Shown here: positions 8,982-23,604 of the stretch, one piece after another | Layout of the letters: every line of letters begins with the position of its first letter | Numbering within the stretch: the stretch's first letter is position 1 | Source of the DNA: Acanthosoma haemorrhoidale | Taxonomy: Eukaryota > Arthropoda > Insecta > Hemiptera > Acanthosomatidae | Assembly (NCBI GenBank): GCA_930367205.1 | Contig: CAKNEZ010000015.1 | Location: forward strand, 1-64,000 | Direction of reading: 5' to 3' | DNA length: 64,000 nt | Notes under the pieces: model-generated | The model's input: only the letters and a program-made list of their open reading frames with translations | Database searches by the model: none | Told to the model about the DNA's origin: nothing | Made by a program: the position numbers and the translations under genes

Positions 8982-11974
8982 GAAATAAACCACCCCCCTA
9001 ATTCCGAAAACTACACGGCGTGATTGCTTCAATACAGAAAAAACTTACTGAAAAAAAAGGATTTTTGTATGGAGTGTTTGATGGTGTGGGTAGAACCTTG
9101 ATAATTGATTAAAAAAAATGGTTAAAGAGGGGAATGATCTTCGGGGCTTCTGGAAACATTATGCGATTCTTGACCCCATTTCCGATGAAAGTACAATCAA
9201 CGAGATTCTTTTTTTGTAGATCACCTTCATGCTTTAAGGTAAAATATTTTCTTTCTTCAATAAGACATGAGTTGAGTTAAAACCATCAATTAGCCGAACG
9301 GGATGGTAAATTGTATTGCTTATCTGACAGTATTTCATGAATAAATGTATATTGATTACAGAGCGTACCTGATTCATATTGCGATATATATTACAGTAAA
9401 CTAAAAAATTATATTCATTAATTAAATATGATTCCGAACATAAGAAAGGATGCATGTTTTGTTTCGCCTGTGGATTTATAAATATAAAACAAAAAGTTAT
9501 CATAACAGTTACTCGAAGCAGCAAAAAGCTTAGTCATTTTTTTTCATTAGCTGGTTGGTCAAGATAATAAATTTAAAAAAACAATTACAAAGGAAAACTA
9601 TCATTTACGACTCTTTCTTAATATCTGCTAACATATTTTTTATCTTCGATGAAACATAGTAAGTCCCAAAAATGAGCGAGTGTCCAGATAATATGATAAA
9701 TTGTTATTATCTTCTGACAGTAATTAATAATAAACACATATCCTTGCAAGGGCAAACCATATAAAATACGTCTTAAAATTATTTTGAATTGAACTATATA
9801 GTCGTATACATTTAATGAAGCAAAGCTGCTACATAATCATTCTGAGAAAGAAGCTTTTCTTCTTTGCCTCTGGATTTAAAAAACTAAATCAAATAAGACA
9901 ATTAATTTTTAAATTTCAGAAACGGAACATTCAGTCATTCTGCATTTCTCAGCTGGTCAAACAGTTAAAATATAGCAATGTAACCCAAAACATTTTCATT
10001 CTTTAATAAAACACGATACGCCTTAAAAGGGTCTACTAGCAAGAGTTTTTGATAAAATTAATGAAAGATCTGACACTAATGTATATTTTTGTTAGGGCAT
10101 ACTATAATCACAATGAAATATAAAACACTAAATTATTTTACTAAAAATTTATATTAATTAATTAAAGTTAATTATATTAAAAAAATAACTAATTATGAAT
10201 AGAGAAAAAAATAAATTATTTGAATCAGTAAAACAGTGGGGCACTATAAATGTGCTAACTTTAAGCCTTCCAACAAAGTTTTTTTCCAAAGTATCATAGT
10301 TTTTTCTGAAGGGTTACCTGTTAATATTGCCAAAGATCAAAGGAGCTTTCCTTTTTTTTGTTTCCAAAGCCTAAACAATAGATATTCTATCTAACCAATG
10401 CTTGTTTTAAAATAAAACTTGATTTGACCAAATAAATTTCATCATTCAACCCTTTTGTTTATAATTTTGTAACAGGTATTTATTTATTATATTTTAATCT
10501 TGAACTGTTTTCACTTTTAAACTTTGACGGTTTGTTTTATTTTAGAATCGTCTGACGTTGGCCTGAGAATGACAGACGTTGGCTTTGGAAAATTCTACCA
10601 GTAAATAAAGCTAAACATTGAAAAATGCAAAACACTTATTCTGGGAGTTTGTCACACCCTCTGATGTGATTAGCTTATAGATAGTAATTATAACCGAGAA
10701 AATATAACGTAAAAGGTCGGCGGGTTTAAATTAAAATACTAATGATGACTTGTCAGATTGAAGGGAAATAATGAACTAGTAAAGTCTAGACTTAAAGATT
10801 GGGAGGGTTGGCAAGTGACGAATATTAATGGAAATAGAGTTTAAAAGTTTGCGGCACGGATTAGGAATGAACGACAAAAGGAAGCAGATTTGTAGGATCG
10901 GAAATATAAGTTGGATAAACAGATGAGTTGTAAGTTGTAAAGGAAATAATGAGGTCCTTTAAACCTAAATAATAACACCTCTTTCAATTTAACTTCTCAA
11001 TTATACTATTTCTTTTCTGATAAAAAAAACTTTATACAGTTTATAGCTATTTGTTTATTTATTATACAGGAGTTGACTGGGCGCCTTTGCAAAATTGAGG
11101 GCAGCTTCTGAAAAAAAACAAAATGTTACGATTGAATCAGTTTCTAATGCATGATCATAACATTTACACTTACTAAATTAAACAGTCATGCTTTGAAGGT
11201 TTGATCAAAAAGTGACGAGAATTTTATAATCGATGTGTTTTTCCAATTTCAATAGCGTAGAGCATATGAGTTCCTGCCAGAAGGTCGTATGGTCGTTCCA
11301 AAGTAAACTTGGAAGTAATGCGCTGTTTATGTGAAGTGAGCTGACAAAAAAGACTGGAATTGTGGCAAGACAATTTGTGGCAATCGCATCACAATAACGC
11401 TCACTCCTCACCGATTGTTCATAATTTTTTAGCGAAAAACAACACTATTGAGTTACCTCACCAACCGTATTCACCGGACATGGCTCCCAGCAACTTCTTT
11501 TTGTTCCTCAAGTTGAAAAACACCTTGAAAGGATGACAACACCATTGATGCGAGATCGCTGAAGGAGCTAAGAGCTATATCAAATAGTGAGTTTGACATG
11601 ATGAAGATTGGAAAAAGCGCTGTCACAAGTGTATTATTATATCTGAGGGGATTACTTTGAAGGGGACAAAATTGCTATTGATGAATAAATAACTACCATA
11701 AATACCAGTGCATAATACTCAACTTAAACCAAATACCTACTTAATGCTCATGTGAACATAGTAATTACTGCCGTTATACGCTTCTATGTTTTATATGTAC
11801 AATGTTTTTCACTTAACTAGCGTTGGTGTATTAATTGAAATATCATTCGACGGAAAAAATAAATAAGCACATTTGTATTGATAATTTTATGCACCTCAAT
11901 TTTGTATATAGGGTACATTTTGCTAAAATCCACTAGTTTGCGAGATATTTGAGAAAAATCGAGAAAAAAAATCA
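8982..11974 (+). repeat. Unit 4 (2,993 bp)
   Basis: Carries the same diagnostic sites as unit 3, including TGTATTGATAA and the A8 tail. I noticed no private change. Units 3 and 4 look like the product of very recent duplication or conversion. Confidence 0.93.
11205..11688 (+). pseudogene. Mariner transposase relic, unit 4
   Basis: 484 bp, like units 2 and 3. Confidence 0.9.
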
Positions 11975-14968
11975 GAAATAAACCACCCCCCTAATTCCGA
12001 AAACTACACGGCGTGATTGCTTCAATACAGAAAAAACTTACTGAAAAAAAAGGATTTTTGTATGGAGTGTTTGATGGTGTGGGTAGAACCTTGATAATTG
12101 ATTAAAAAAAATGGTTAAAGAGGGGAATGATCTTCGGGGCTTCTGGAAACATTATGCGATTCTTGACCCCATTTCCGATGAAAGTACAATCAACGAGATT
12201 CTTTTTTTGTAGATCACCTTCATGCTTTAAGGTAAAATATTTTCTTTCTTCAATAAGACATGAGTTGAGTTAAAACCATCAATTAGCCGAACGGGATGGT
12301 AAATTGTATTGCTTATCTGACAGTATTTCATGAATAAATGTATATTGATTACAGAGCGTACCTGATTCATATTGCGATATATATTACAGTAAACTAAAAA
12401 ATTATATTCATTAATTAAATATGATTCCGAACATAAGAAAGGATGCATGTTTTGTTTCGCCTGTGGATTTATAAATATAAAACAAAAAGTTATCATAACA
12501 GTTACTCGAAGCAGCAAAAAGCTTAGTCATTTTTTTTCATTAGCTGGTTGGTCAAGATAATAAATTTAAAAAAACAATTACAAAGGAAAACTATCATTTA
12601 CGACTCTTTCTTAATATCTGCTAACATATTTTTTATCTTCGATGAAACATAGTAAGTCCCAAAAATGAGCGAGTGTCCAGATAATATGATAAATTGTTAT
12701 TATCTTCTGACAGTAATTAATAATAAACACATATCCTTGCAAGGGCAAACCATATAAAATACGTCTTAAAATTATTTTGAATTGAACTATATAGTCGTAT
12801 ACATTTAATGAAGCAAAGCTGCTACATAATCATTCTGAGAAAGAAGCTTTTCTTCTTTGCCTCTGGATTTAAAAAACTAAATCAAATAAGACAATTAATT
12901 TTTAAATTTCAGAAACGGAACATTCAGTCATTCTGCATTTCTCAGCTGGTCAAACAGTTAAAATATAGCAATGTAACCCAAAACATTTTCATTCTTTAAT
13001 AAAACACGATACGCCTTAAAAGGGTCTACTAGCAAGAGTTTTTGATAAAATTAATGAAAGATCTGACACTAATGTATATTTTTGTTAGGGCATACTATAA
13101 TCACAATGAAATATAAAACACTAAATTATTTTACTAAAAATTTATATTAATTAATTAAAGTTAATTATATTAAAAAAATAACTAATTATGAATAGAGAAA
13201 AAAATAAATTATTTGAATCAGTAAAACAGTGGGGCACTATAAATGTGCTAACTTTAAGCCTTCCAACAAAGTTTTTTTCCAAAGTATCATAGTTTTTTCT
13301 GAAGGGTTACCTGTTAATATTGCCAAAGATCAAAGGAGCTTTCCTTTTTTTTGTTTCCAAAGCCTAAACAATAGATATTCTATCTAACCAATGCTTGTTT
13401 TAAAATAAAACTTGATTTGACCAAATAAATTTCATCATTCAACCCTTTTGTTTATAATTTTGTAACAGGTATTTATTTATTATATTTTAATCTTGAACTG
13501 TTTTCACTTTTAAACTTTGACGGTTTGTTTTATTTTAGAATCGTCTGACGTTGGCCTGAGAATGACAGACGTTGGCTTTGGAAAATTCTACCAGTAAATA
13601 AAGCTAAACATTGAAAAATGCAAAACACTTATTCTGGGAGTTTGTCACACCCTCTGATGTGATTAGCTTATAGATAGTAATTATAACCGAGAAAATATAA
13701 CGTAAAAGGTCGGCGGGTTTAAATTAAAATACTAATGATGACTTGTCAGATTGAAGGGAAATAATGAACTAGTAAAGTCTAGACTTAAAGATTGGGAGGG
13801 TTGGCAAGTGACGAATATTAATGGAAATAGAGTTTAAAAGTTTGCGGCACGGATTAGGAATGAACGACAAAAGGAAGCAGATTTGTAGGATCGGAAATAT
13901 AAGTTGGATAAACAGATGAGTTGTAAGTTGTAAAGGAAATAATGAGGTCCTTTAAACCTAAATAATAACACCTCTTTCAATTTAACTTCTCAATTATACT
14001 ATTTCTTTTCTGATAAAAAAAACTTTATACAGTTTATAGCTATTTGTTTATTTATTATACAGGAGTTGACTGGGCGCCTTTGCAAAATTGAGGGCAGCTT
14101 CTGAAAAAAAACAAAATGTTACGATTGAATCAGTTTCTAATGCATGATCATAACATTTACACTTACTAAATTAAACAGTCATGCTTTGAAGGTTTGATCA
14201 AAAAGTGACGAGAATTTTATAATCGATGTGTTTTTCCAATTTCAATAGCGTAGAGCATATGAGTTCCTGCCAGAAGGTCGTATGGTCGTTCCAAAGTAAA
14301 CTTGGAAGTAATGCGCTGTTTATGTGAAGTGAGCTGACAAAAAAGACTGGAATTGTGGCAAGACAATTTGTGGCAATCGCATCACAATAACGCTCACTCC
14401 TCACCGATTGTTCATAATTTTTTAGCGAAAAACAACACTATTGAGTTACCTCACCAACCGTATTCACCGGACATGGCTCCCAGCAACTTCTTTTTGTTCC
14501 TCAAGTTGAAAAACACCTTGAAAGGATGACAACACCATTGATGCGAGATCGCTGAAGGAGCTAAGAGCTATATCAAATAGTGAGTTTGACATGATGAAGA
14601 TTGGAAAAAGCGCTGTCACAAGTGTATTATTATATCTGAGGGGATTACTTTGAAGGGGACAAAATTGCTATTGATGAATAAATAACTACCATAAATACCA
14701 GTGCATAATACTCAACTTAAACCAAATACCTACTTAATGCTCATGTGAACATAGTAATTACTGCCGTTATACGCTTCTATGTTTTATATGTACAATGTTT
14801 TTCACTTAACTAGCGTTGGTGTATTAATTGAAATATCATTCGACGGAAAAAATAAATAAGCACATTTGTATAGATAATTTTATGCACCTCAATTTTGTAT
14901 ATAGGGTACATTTTGCTAAAATCCACTAGTTTGCGAGATATTTGAGAAAAATCGAGAAAAAAAAATCA
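11975..14968 (+). repeat. Unit 5 (2,994 bp)
   Basis: Returns to the unit 2 haplotype at the 3' end: TGTATAGATAA with an A9 tail. Otherwise it is like units 3 and 4. No 52-bp segment. Confidence 0.93.
14198..14681 (+). pseudogene. Mariner transposase relic, unit 5
   Basis: 484 bp, like units 2-4. Confidence 0.9.
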
Positions 14969-17961
14969 GAAATAAACCACCCCCCTAATTCCGAAAACTA
15001 CACGGCGTGATTGCTTCAATACAGAAAAAACTTACTGAAAAAAAAGGATTTTTGTATGGAGTGTTTGATGGTGTGGGTAGAACCTTGATAATTGATTAAA
15101 AAAAATGGTTAAAGAGGGGAATGATCTTCGGGGCTTCTGGAAACATTATGCGATTCTTGACCCCATTTCCGATGAAAGTACAATCAACGAGATTCTTTTT
15201 TTGTAGATCACCTTCATGCTTTAAGGTAAAATATTTTCTTTCTTCAATAAGACATGAGTTGAGTTAAAACCATCAATTAGCCGAACGGGATGGTAAATTG
15301 TATTGCTTATCTGACAGTATTTCATGAATAAATGTATATTGATTACAGAGCGTACCTGATTCATATTGCGATATATATTACAGTAAACTAAAAAATTATA
15401 TTCATTAATTAAATATGATTCCGAACATAAGAAAGGATGCATGTTTTGTTTCGCCTGTGGATTTATAAATATAAAACAAAAAGTTATCATAACAGTTACT
15501 CGAAGCAGCAAAAAGCTTAGTCATTTTTTTTCATTAGCTGGTTGGTCAAGATAATAAATTTAAAAAAACAATTACAAAGGAAAACTATCATTTACGACTC
15601 TTTCTTAATATCTGCTAACATATTTTTTATCTTCGATGAAACATAGTAAGTCCCAAAAATGAGCGAGTGTCCAGATAATATGATAAATTGTTATTATCTT
15701 CTGACAGTAATTAATAATAAACACATATCCTTGCAAGGGCAAACCATATAAAATACGTCTTAAAATTATTTTGAATTGAACTATATAGTCGTATACATTT
15801 AATGAAGCAAAGCTGCTACATAATCATTCTGAGAAAGAAGCTTTTCTTCTTTGCCTCTGGATTTAAAAAACTAAATCAAATAAGACAATTAATTTTTAAA
15901 TTTCAGAAACGGAACATTCAGTCATTCTGCATTTCTCAGCTGGTCAAACAGTTAAAATATAGCAATGTAACCCAAAACATTTTCATTCTTTAATAAAACA
16001 CGATACGCCTTAAAAGGGTCTACTAGCAAGAGTTTTTGATAAAATTAATGAAAGATCTGACACTAATGTATATTTTTGTTAGGGCATACTATAATCACAA
16101 TGAAATATAAAACACTAAATTATTTTACTAAAAATTTATATTAATTAATTAAAGTTAATTATATTAAAAAAATAACTAATTATGAATAGAGAAAAAAATA
16201 AATTATTTGAATCAGTAAAACAGTGGGGCACTATAAATGTGCTAACTTTAAGCCTTCCAACAAAGTTTTTTTCCAAAGTATCATAGTTTTTTCTGAAGGG
16301 TTACCTGTTAATATTGCCAAAGATCAAAGGAGCTTTCCTTTTTTTTGTTTCCAAAGCCTAAACAATAGATATTCTATCTAACCAATGCTTGTTTTAAAAT
16401 AAAACTTGATTTGACCAAATAAATTTCATCATTCAACCCTTTTGTTTATAATTTTGTAACAGGTATTTATTTATTATATTTTAATCTTGAACTGTTTTCA
16501 CTTTTAAACTTTGACGGTTTGTTTTATTTTAGAATCGTCTGACGTTGGCCTGAGAATGACAGACGTTGGCTTTGGAAAATTCTACCAGTAAATAAAGCTA
16601 AACATTGAAAAATGCAAAACACTTATTCTGGGAGTTTGTCACACCCTCTGATGTGATTAGCTTATAGATAGTAATTATAACCGAGAAAATATAACGTAAA
16701 AGGTCGGCGGGTTTAAATTAAAATACTAATGATGACTTGTCAGATTGAAGGGAAATAATGAACTAGTAAAGTCTAGACTTAAAGATTGGGAGGGTTGGCA
16801 AGTGACGAATATTAATGGAAATAGAGTTTAAAAGTTTGCGGCACGGATTAGGAATGAACGTCAAAAGGAAGCAGATTTGTAGGATCGGAAATATAAGTTG
16901 GATAAACAGATGAGTTGTAAGTTGTAAAGGAAATAATGAGGTCCTTTAAACCTAAATAATAACACCTCTTTCAATTTAACTTCTCAATTATACTATTTCT
17001 TTTCTGATAAAAAAAACTTTATACAGTTTATAGCTATTTGTTTATTTATTATACAGGAGTTGACTGGGCGCCTTTGCAAAATTGAGGGCAGCTTCTGAAA
17101 AAAAACAAAATGTTACGATTGAATCAGTTTCTAATGCATGATCATAACATTTACACTTACTAAATTAAACAGTCATGCTTTGAAGGTTTGATCAAAAAGT
17201 GACGAGAATTTTATAATCGATGTGTTTTTCCAATTTCAATAGCGTAGAGCATATGAGTTCCTGCCAGAAGGTCGTATGGTCGTTCCAAAGTAAACTTGGA
17301 AGTAATGCGCTGTTTATGTGAAGTGAGCTGACAAAAAAGACTGGAATTGTGGCAAGACAATTTGTGGCAATCGCATCACAATAACGCTCACTCCTCACCG
17401 ATTGCTCATAATTTTTTAGCGAAAAACAACACTATTGAGTTACCTCACCAACCGTATTCACCGGACATGGCTCCCAGCAACTTCTTTTTGTTCCTCAAGT
17501 TGAAAAACACCTTGAAAGGATGACAACACCATTGATGCGAGATCGCTGAAGGAGCTAAGAGCTATATCAAATAGTGAGTTTGACATGATGAAGATTGGAA
17601 AAAGCGCTGTCACAAGTGTATTATTATATCTGAGGGGATTACTTTGAAGGGGACAAAATTGCTATTGATGAATAAATAACTACCATAAATACCAGTGCAT
17701 AATACTCAACTTAAACCAAATACCTACTTAATGCTCATGTGAACATAGTAATTACTGCCGTTATACGCTTCTATGTTTTATATGTACAATGTTTTTCACT
17801 TAACTAGCGTTGGTGTATTAATTGAAATATCATTCGACGGAAAAAATAAATAAGCACATTTGTATTGATAATTTTATGCACCTCAATTTTGTATATAGGG
17901 TACATTTTGCTAAAATCCACTAGTTTGCGAGATATTTGAGAAAAATCGAGAAAAAAAATCA
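14969..17961 (+). repeat. Unit 6 (2,993 bp)
   Basis: TGTATTGATAA and A8 tail, as in units 3 and 4. Private changes: A to T at 16861 (GAACGTCAAAAG) and ATTGCTCATA in place of ATTGTTCATA near 17405. Confidence 0.93.
17192..17675 (+). pseudogene. Mariner transposase relic, unit 6
   Basis: 484 bp. Private T to C change (ATTGCTCATA) just after the HHNNA segment, otherwise like unit 2. Confidence 0.9.
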
Positions 17962-20841
17962 GAAATAAACCACCCCCCTAATTCCGAAAACTACACGGCG
18001 TGATTGCTTCAATACAGAAAAAACTTACTGAAAAAAAAGGATTTTTGTATGGAGTGTTTGATGGTGTGGGTAGAACCTTGATAATTGATTAAAAAAAATG
18101 GTTAAAGAGGGGAATGATCTTCGGGGCTTCTGGAAACATTATGCGATTCTTGACCCCATTTCCGATGAAAGTACAATCAACGAGATTCTTTTTTTGTAGA
18201 TCACCTTCATGCTTTAAGGTAAAATATTTTCTTTCTTCAATAAGACATGAGTTGAGTTAAAACCATCAATTAGCCGAACGGGATGGTAAATTGTATTGCT
18301 TATCTGACAGTATTTCATGAATAAATGTATATTGATTACAGAGCGTACCTGATTCATATTGCGATATATATTACAGTAAACTAAAAAATTATATTCATTA
18401 ATTAAATATGATTCCGAACATAAGAAAGGATGCATGTTTTGTTTCGCCTGTGGATTTATAAATATAAAACAAAAAGTTATCATAACAGTTACTCGAAGCA
18501 GCAAAAAGCTTAGTCATTTTTTTTCATTAGCTGGTTGGTCAAGATAATAAATTTAAAAAAACAATTACAAAGGAAAACTATCATTTACGACTCTTTCTTA
18601 ATATCTGCTAACATATTTTTTATCTTCGATGAAACATAGTAAGTCCCAAAAATGAGCGAGTGTCCAGATAATATGATAAATTATTATTATCTTCTGACAG
18701 TAATTAATAATAAACACATATCCTTGCAAGGGCAAACCATATAAAATACGTCTTAAAATTATTTTGAATTGAACTATATAGTCGTATACATTTAATGAAG
18801 CAAAGCTGCTACATAATCATTCTGAGAAAGAAGCTTTTCTTCTTTGCCTCTGGATTTAAAAAACTAAATCAAATAAGACAATTAATTTTTAAATTTCAGA
18901 AACGGAACATTCAGTCATTCTGCATTTCTCAGCTGGTCAAACAGTTAAAATATAGCAATGTAACCCAAAACATTTTCATTCTTTAATAAAACACGATACG
19001 CCTTAAAAGGGTCTACTAGCAAGAGTTTTTGATAAAATTAATGAAAGATCTGACACTAATGTATATTTTTGTTAGGGCATACTATAATCACAATGAAATA
19101 TAAAACACTAAATTATTTTACTAAAAATTTATATTAATTAATTAAAGTTAATTATATTAAAAAAATAACTAATTATGAATAGAGAAAAAAATAAATTATT
19201 TGAATCAGTAAAACATTGGACACTATAAATGTGCTAACTTTAAGCCTTCCAACAAAGTTTTTTTCCAAAGTATCATAGTTTTTTCTGAAGGGTTACCTGT
19301 TAATATTGCCAAAGATCAAAGGAGCTTTCCTTTTTTTTGTTTCCAAAGCCTAAACAATAGATATTCTATCTAACCAATGCTTGTTTTAAAATAAAACTTG
19401 ATTTGACCAAATAAATTTCATCATTCAACCCTTTTGTTTATAATTTTGTAACAGGTATTTATTTATTATATTTTAATCTTGAACTGTTTTCACTTTTAAA
19501 CTTTGACGGTTTGTTTTATTTTAGAATCGTCTGACGTTGGCCTGAGAATGACAGACGTTGGCTTTGGAAAATTCTACCAGTAAATAAAGCTAAACATTGA
19601 AAAATGCAAAACACTTATTCTGGGAGTTTGTCACACCCTCTGATGTGATTAGCTTATAGATAGTAATTATAACCGAGAAAATATAACGTAAAAGGTCGGC
19701 GGGTTTAAATTAAAATACTAATGATGACTTGTCAGATTGAAGGGAAATAATGAACTAGTAAAGTCTAGACTTAAAGATTGGGAGGGTTGGCAAGTGACGA
19801 ATATTAATGGAAATAGAGTTTAAAAGTTTGCGGCACGGATTAGGAATGAACGACAAAAGGAAGCAGATTTGTAGGATCGGAAATATAAGTTGGATAAACA
19901 GATGAGTTGTAAGTTGTAAAGGAAATAATGAGGTCCTTTAAACCTAAATAATAACACCTCTTTCAATTTAACTTCTCAATTATACTATTTCTTTTCTGAT
20001 AAAAAAACTTTATACAGTTTATAGCTATTTGTTTATTTATTATACAGGAGTTGACTGGGCGCCTTTGCAAAATTGAGGGCAGCTTCTGAAAAAAAACAAA
20101 ATGTTACGATTGAATCAGTTTCTAATGCATGATCATAACATTTACACTTACTAAATTAAACAGTCATGCTTTGAAGGTTTGATCAAAAAGTGACGAGAAT
20201 TTTATAATCGATGTGTTTTTCCAATTTCAATAGCGTAGAGCATATGAGTTCCTGCCAGAAGGTCGTATGGTCGTTCCAAAGTAAACTTGGAAGTAATGCG
20301 CTGTTTATGTGAAGTGAGCTGACACTATTGAGTTACCTCACCAACCGTATTCACCGGACATGGCTCCCAGCAACTTCTTTTTGTTCCTCAAGTTGAAAAA
20401 CACCTTGAAAGGATGACAACACCATTGATGCGAGATCGCTGAAGGAGCTAAGAGCTATATCAAATAGTGAGTTTGACATGATGAAGATTGGAAAAAGCGC
20501 TGTCACAAGTGTATTATTATATCTGAGGGGATTACTTTGAAGGGGACAAAATTGCTATTGATGAATAAATAACTACCATAAATACCAGTGCATAATACTC
20601 AACTTAAACCAAATACCTACTTAATGCTCATGTGAACATAGTAATTACTGCCGTTATACGCTTCTATGTTTTATATGTACAATGTTTTTCACTTAACTAG
20701 CGTTGGTGTATTAATTGAAATATCATTCGACGGAAAAAATAAATAAGCACATTTGTATTGATAATTTTATGCACCTCAATTTTGTATATAGGGTACATTT
20801 TGCTAAAATCCACTAGTTTGCGAGATATTTAAGAAAAATCA
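17962..20841 (+). repeat. Unit 7 (2,880 bp), deletion class
   Basis: Short unit. It has the 98-bp deletion inside the mariner relic, the short tail TTTAAGAAAAATCAG (13 bp shorter than in unit 6), CATTGGACAC instead of CAGTGGGGCAC near 19214, and one A fewer in the A-run near 20000. Together these account for the difference from unit 6. Private change: AATTATTATTATC near 18680. Confidence 0.93.
20183..20568 (+). pseudogene. Mariner transposase relic with 98-bp deletion, unit 7
   Basis: 386 bp. GAGCTGAC is joined directly to ACTATTGAG after 20323, removing 98 bp that include the HHNNA segment. The downstream YSPDMAPSN and C-terminal motifs remain. The junction shows only 2 bp (AC) of ambiguity. 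Confidence 0.9.
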
Positions 20842-22963
20842 GAAATAAACCACCCCCCTAATTCCGAAAACTACACGGCGTGATTGCTTCAATACAGAAA
20901 AAACTTACTGAAAAAAAAGGATTTTTGTATGGAGTGTTTGATGGTGTGGGTAGAACCTTGATAATTGATTAAAAAAAATGGTTAAAGAGGGGAATGATCT
21001 TCGGGGCTTCTGGAAACATTATGCGATTCTTGACCCCATTTCCGATGAAAGTACAATCAACGAGATTCTTTTTTTGTAGATCACCTTCATGCTTTAAGGT
21101 AAAATATTTTCTTTCTTCAATAAGACATGAGTTGAGTTAAAACCATCAATTAGCCGAACGGGATGTAAATGTAAATTGTATTGCTTATCTGACAGTATTT
21201 CATGAATAAATGTATATTGATTACAGAGCGTACCTGATTCATATTGCGATATATATTACAGTAAACTAAAAAATTATATTCATTAATTAAATATGATTCC
21301 GAACATAAGAAAGGATGCATGTTTTGTTTCGCCTGTGGATTTATAAATATAAAACAAAAAGTTATCATAACAGTTACTCGAAGCAGCAAAAAGCTTAGTC
21401 ATTTTTTTTCATTAGCTGGTTGGTCAAGATAATAAATTAAAAAAAACAATTACAAAGGAAAACTATCATTTACGACTCTTTCTTAATATCTGCTAACATA
21501 TTTTTTATCTTCGATGAAACATAGTAAGTCCCAAAAATGAGCGAGTGTCCAGATAATATGATAAATTGTTATTATCTTCTGACAGTAATTAATAATAAAC
21601 ACATATCCTTGCAAGGGCAAACTATATAAAATACGTCTTAAAATTATTTTGAATTGAACTATATAGTCGTATACATTTAATGAAGCAAAGCTGCTACATA
21701 ATCATTCTGAGAAAGAAGCTTTTCTTCTTTGCCTCTGGATTTAAAAAACTAAATCAAATAAGACAATTAATTTTTAAATTTCAGAAACGGAACATTCAGT
21801 CATTCTGCATTTCTCAGCTGGTCAAACAATTAAAATATAGCAATGTAACCCAAAACATTTTCATTCTTTAATAAAACACGATACGCCTTAAAAGGGTCTA
21901 CTAGCAAGAGTTTTTGATAAAATTAATGAAAGATCTGACACTAATGTATATTTTTGTTAGGGCATACTATAATCACAATGAAATATAAAACACTAAATTA
22001 TTATACTAAAAATTTATATTAATTAATTAAAGTTAATTATATTAAAAAAATAACTAATTATGAATAGAGAAAAAAATAAATTATTTGAATCAGTAAAACA
22101 GTGGGGCACTATAAATGTGCTAACTTTAAGCCTTCCAACAAAGTTTTTTTCCAAAGTATCATAGTTTTTTCTGAAGGGTTACCTGTTAATATTGCCAAAG
22201 ATCAAAGGAGCTTTCCTTTTTTTTGTTTCCAAAGCCTAAACAATAGATATTCTATCTAACCAATGCTTGTTTTAAAATAAAACTTGATTTGACCAAATAA
22301 ATTTCATCATTCAACCCTTTTGTTTATAATTTTGTAACAGGTATTTATTTATTATATTTTAATCTTGAACTGTTTTCACTTTTAAACTTTGACGGTTTGT
22401 TTTATTTTAGAATCGTCTGACGTTGGCCTGAGAATGACAGACGTTGGCTTTGGAAAATTCTACCAGTAAATAAAGCTAAACATCGAAAAATGCAAAACAC
22501 TTATTCTGGGAGTTTGTCACACCCTCTGATGTGATTAGCTTATAGATAGTAATTATAACCGAGAAAATATAACGTAAAAGGTCGGCGGGTTTAAATTAAA
22601 ATACTAATGATGACTTGTCAGATTGAAGGGAAATAATGAACTAGTAAAGTCTAGACTTAAAGATTGGGAGGGTTGGCAAGTGACGAATATTAATGGAAAT
22701 AGAGTTTAAAAGTTTGCGGCACGGATTAGGAATGAACGACAAAAGGAAGCAGATTTGTAGGATCGGAAATATAAGTTGGATAAACAGATGAGTTGTAAGT
22801 AGTAAAGGAAATAATGAGGTCCTTTAAACCTAAATAATAACACCTCTTTCAATTTAACTTCTCAATTATACTATTTCTTTTCTGATAAAAAAACTTTATA
22901 CAGTTTATAGCTATTTGTTTATTTATTATACAGGAGTTGACTGGGCGCCTTTGCAAAATTGAG

Positions 22964-23015
22964 CCCTACCATTTCAAACCAATAAGTGCCTATAGGATTT
23001 CATCATTTTACCTTA
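22964..23015. other. 52-bp optional segment, unit 8
   Basis: Lies between TTGAG and GGCAG; units without it read TTGAGGGCAG. It begins CCCTACCATT and ends TTTTACCTTA. No target-site duplication or inverted ends are visible, so insertion and deletion cannot be told apart. Confidence 0.85.
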
Positions 23016-23120
23016 GGCAGTTTCTGAAAAAAAACAAAATGTTACGATTGAATCAGTTTCTAATGCATGATCATAACATTTACAGTTACTAAATTAAACA
23101 GTCATGCTTTGAAGGTTTGA

Positions 23121-23604
23121 TCAAAAAGTGACGAGAATTTTATAATCGATGTGTTTTTCCAATTTCAATAGCGTAGAGCATATGAGTTCCTGCCAGAAGG
23201 TCGTATGGTCGTTCCAAAGTAAACTTGGAAGTAATGCGCTGTTTATGTGAAGTGAGCTGACAAAAACGACTGGAATTGTGGCAAGACAATTTGTGGCAAT
23301 TGCATCACAATAACGCTCACTCCTCACCGATTGTTCATAATTTTTTAGCGAAAAACAACACTATTGAGTTACCTCACCAACCGTATTCACCGGACATGGC
23401 TCCCAGCAACTTCTTTTTGTTCCTCAAGTTGAAAAACACCTTGAAAGGATGACGACACCATTGATGAGAGATCGCTGAAGGAGCTAAGAGCTATATCAAA
23501 TAGTGAGTTTGACATGATGAAGATTGGAAAAAGCGCTGTCACAAGTGTATTATTATATCTGAGGGGATCACTTTGAAGGGGACAAAATTGCTATTGATGA
23601 ATAA
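23121..23604 (+). pseudogene. Mariner transposase relic, unit 8
   Basis: 484 bp. Carries the class A/B/C set: AAAACGACTGG, GCAATTGCATC, GACGACACC, GATGAGAGATC and GATCACTTTG, which makes the C-terminal motif GDHFEGD. Confidence 0.9.
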
